From an uncultured Fibrobacterota bacterium (lineage in GTDB: Bacteria > Fibrobacterota > Chitinivibrionia > Chitinivibrionales > Chitinispirillaceae): DNA of 5,920 nucleotides. The stretch's first letter is position 1. Every line of letters starts with the position of its first letter. The stretch covers positions 1-5,920 of the forward strand of contig CAISVC010000383.1 in the NCBI GenBank assembly GCA_903888815.1, given 5' to 3'. Shown piece after piece: positions 5,913-5,920 of this stretch. The translations under genes were made by a program, and so were the position numbers. Under the pieces are notes generated by a model. That model searched no databases. It was not told where the DNA came from and saw only the letters and a program-made list of their open reading frames with translations.

Positions 5913-5920
5913 ACTGCGGA

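Overview
The window reads as a bacterial chromosome segment in two parts. The left part (1-1359) is accessory. The right part (1418-5912) is a compact housekeeping block. The taxon cannot be fixed from sequence alone. A LapA-type inner-membrane protein, an exported SPOR-domain protein and ordinary Shine-Dalgarno sites point to a Gram-negative-type bacterium with a moderately GC-rich genome. GatB indicates that amidated tRNAs are made by the indirect pathway. No tRNA, rRNA, CRISPR array, transposase or phage gene was found.

Left part. The window opens with an AT-rich 42-bp tandem repeat (1-111, about 2.6 copies). It runs almost up to the start codon of an MNT-type nucleotidyltransferase (118-450) whose catalytic residues are intact but which has no recognisable HEPN partner. 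After an intergenic stretch comes a well-formed sigma-70-type promoter (635-663), a short inverted repeat (677-699), and a two-gene cassette. The first gene is a 62-residue protein resembling DUF5678 (722-910). The second is a retropepsin-like clan AA aspartic protease (912-1359). The protease is broken: an exact 10-bp tandem duplication at 1203-1222 shifts the frame. Removing one copy on paper restores a 145-residue protein with both the DTG active site and the C-terminal LLG motif.

Right part. Four genes on the + strand lie 2, 5 and 14 bases apart and almost certainly form one operon: miaB (tRNA methylthiolation), a LapA-domain membrane protein, an exported TPR/SPOR-domain protein, and gatB (tRNA-dependent amidotransferase subunit B). 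Two tRNA/translation genes therefore bracket two envelope genes. A MerR-type DNA-binding protein is encoded convergently on the - strand, its stop only 4 bases from that of gatB and its 5' end near the window edge.

The observations most worth a second look are the duplication-frameshifted protease and its small partner gene, the 42-bp repeat array, and an 11-base pyrimidine-rich leader found immediately before two start codons that lack a Shine-Dalgarno site.
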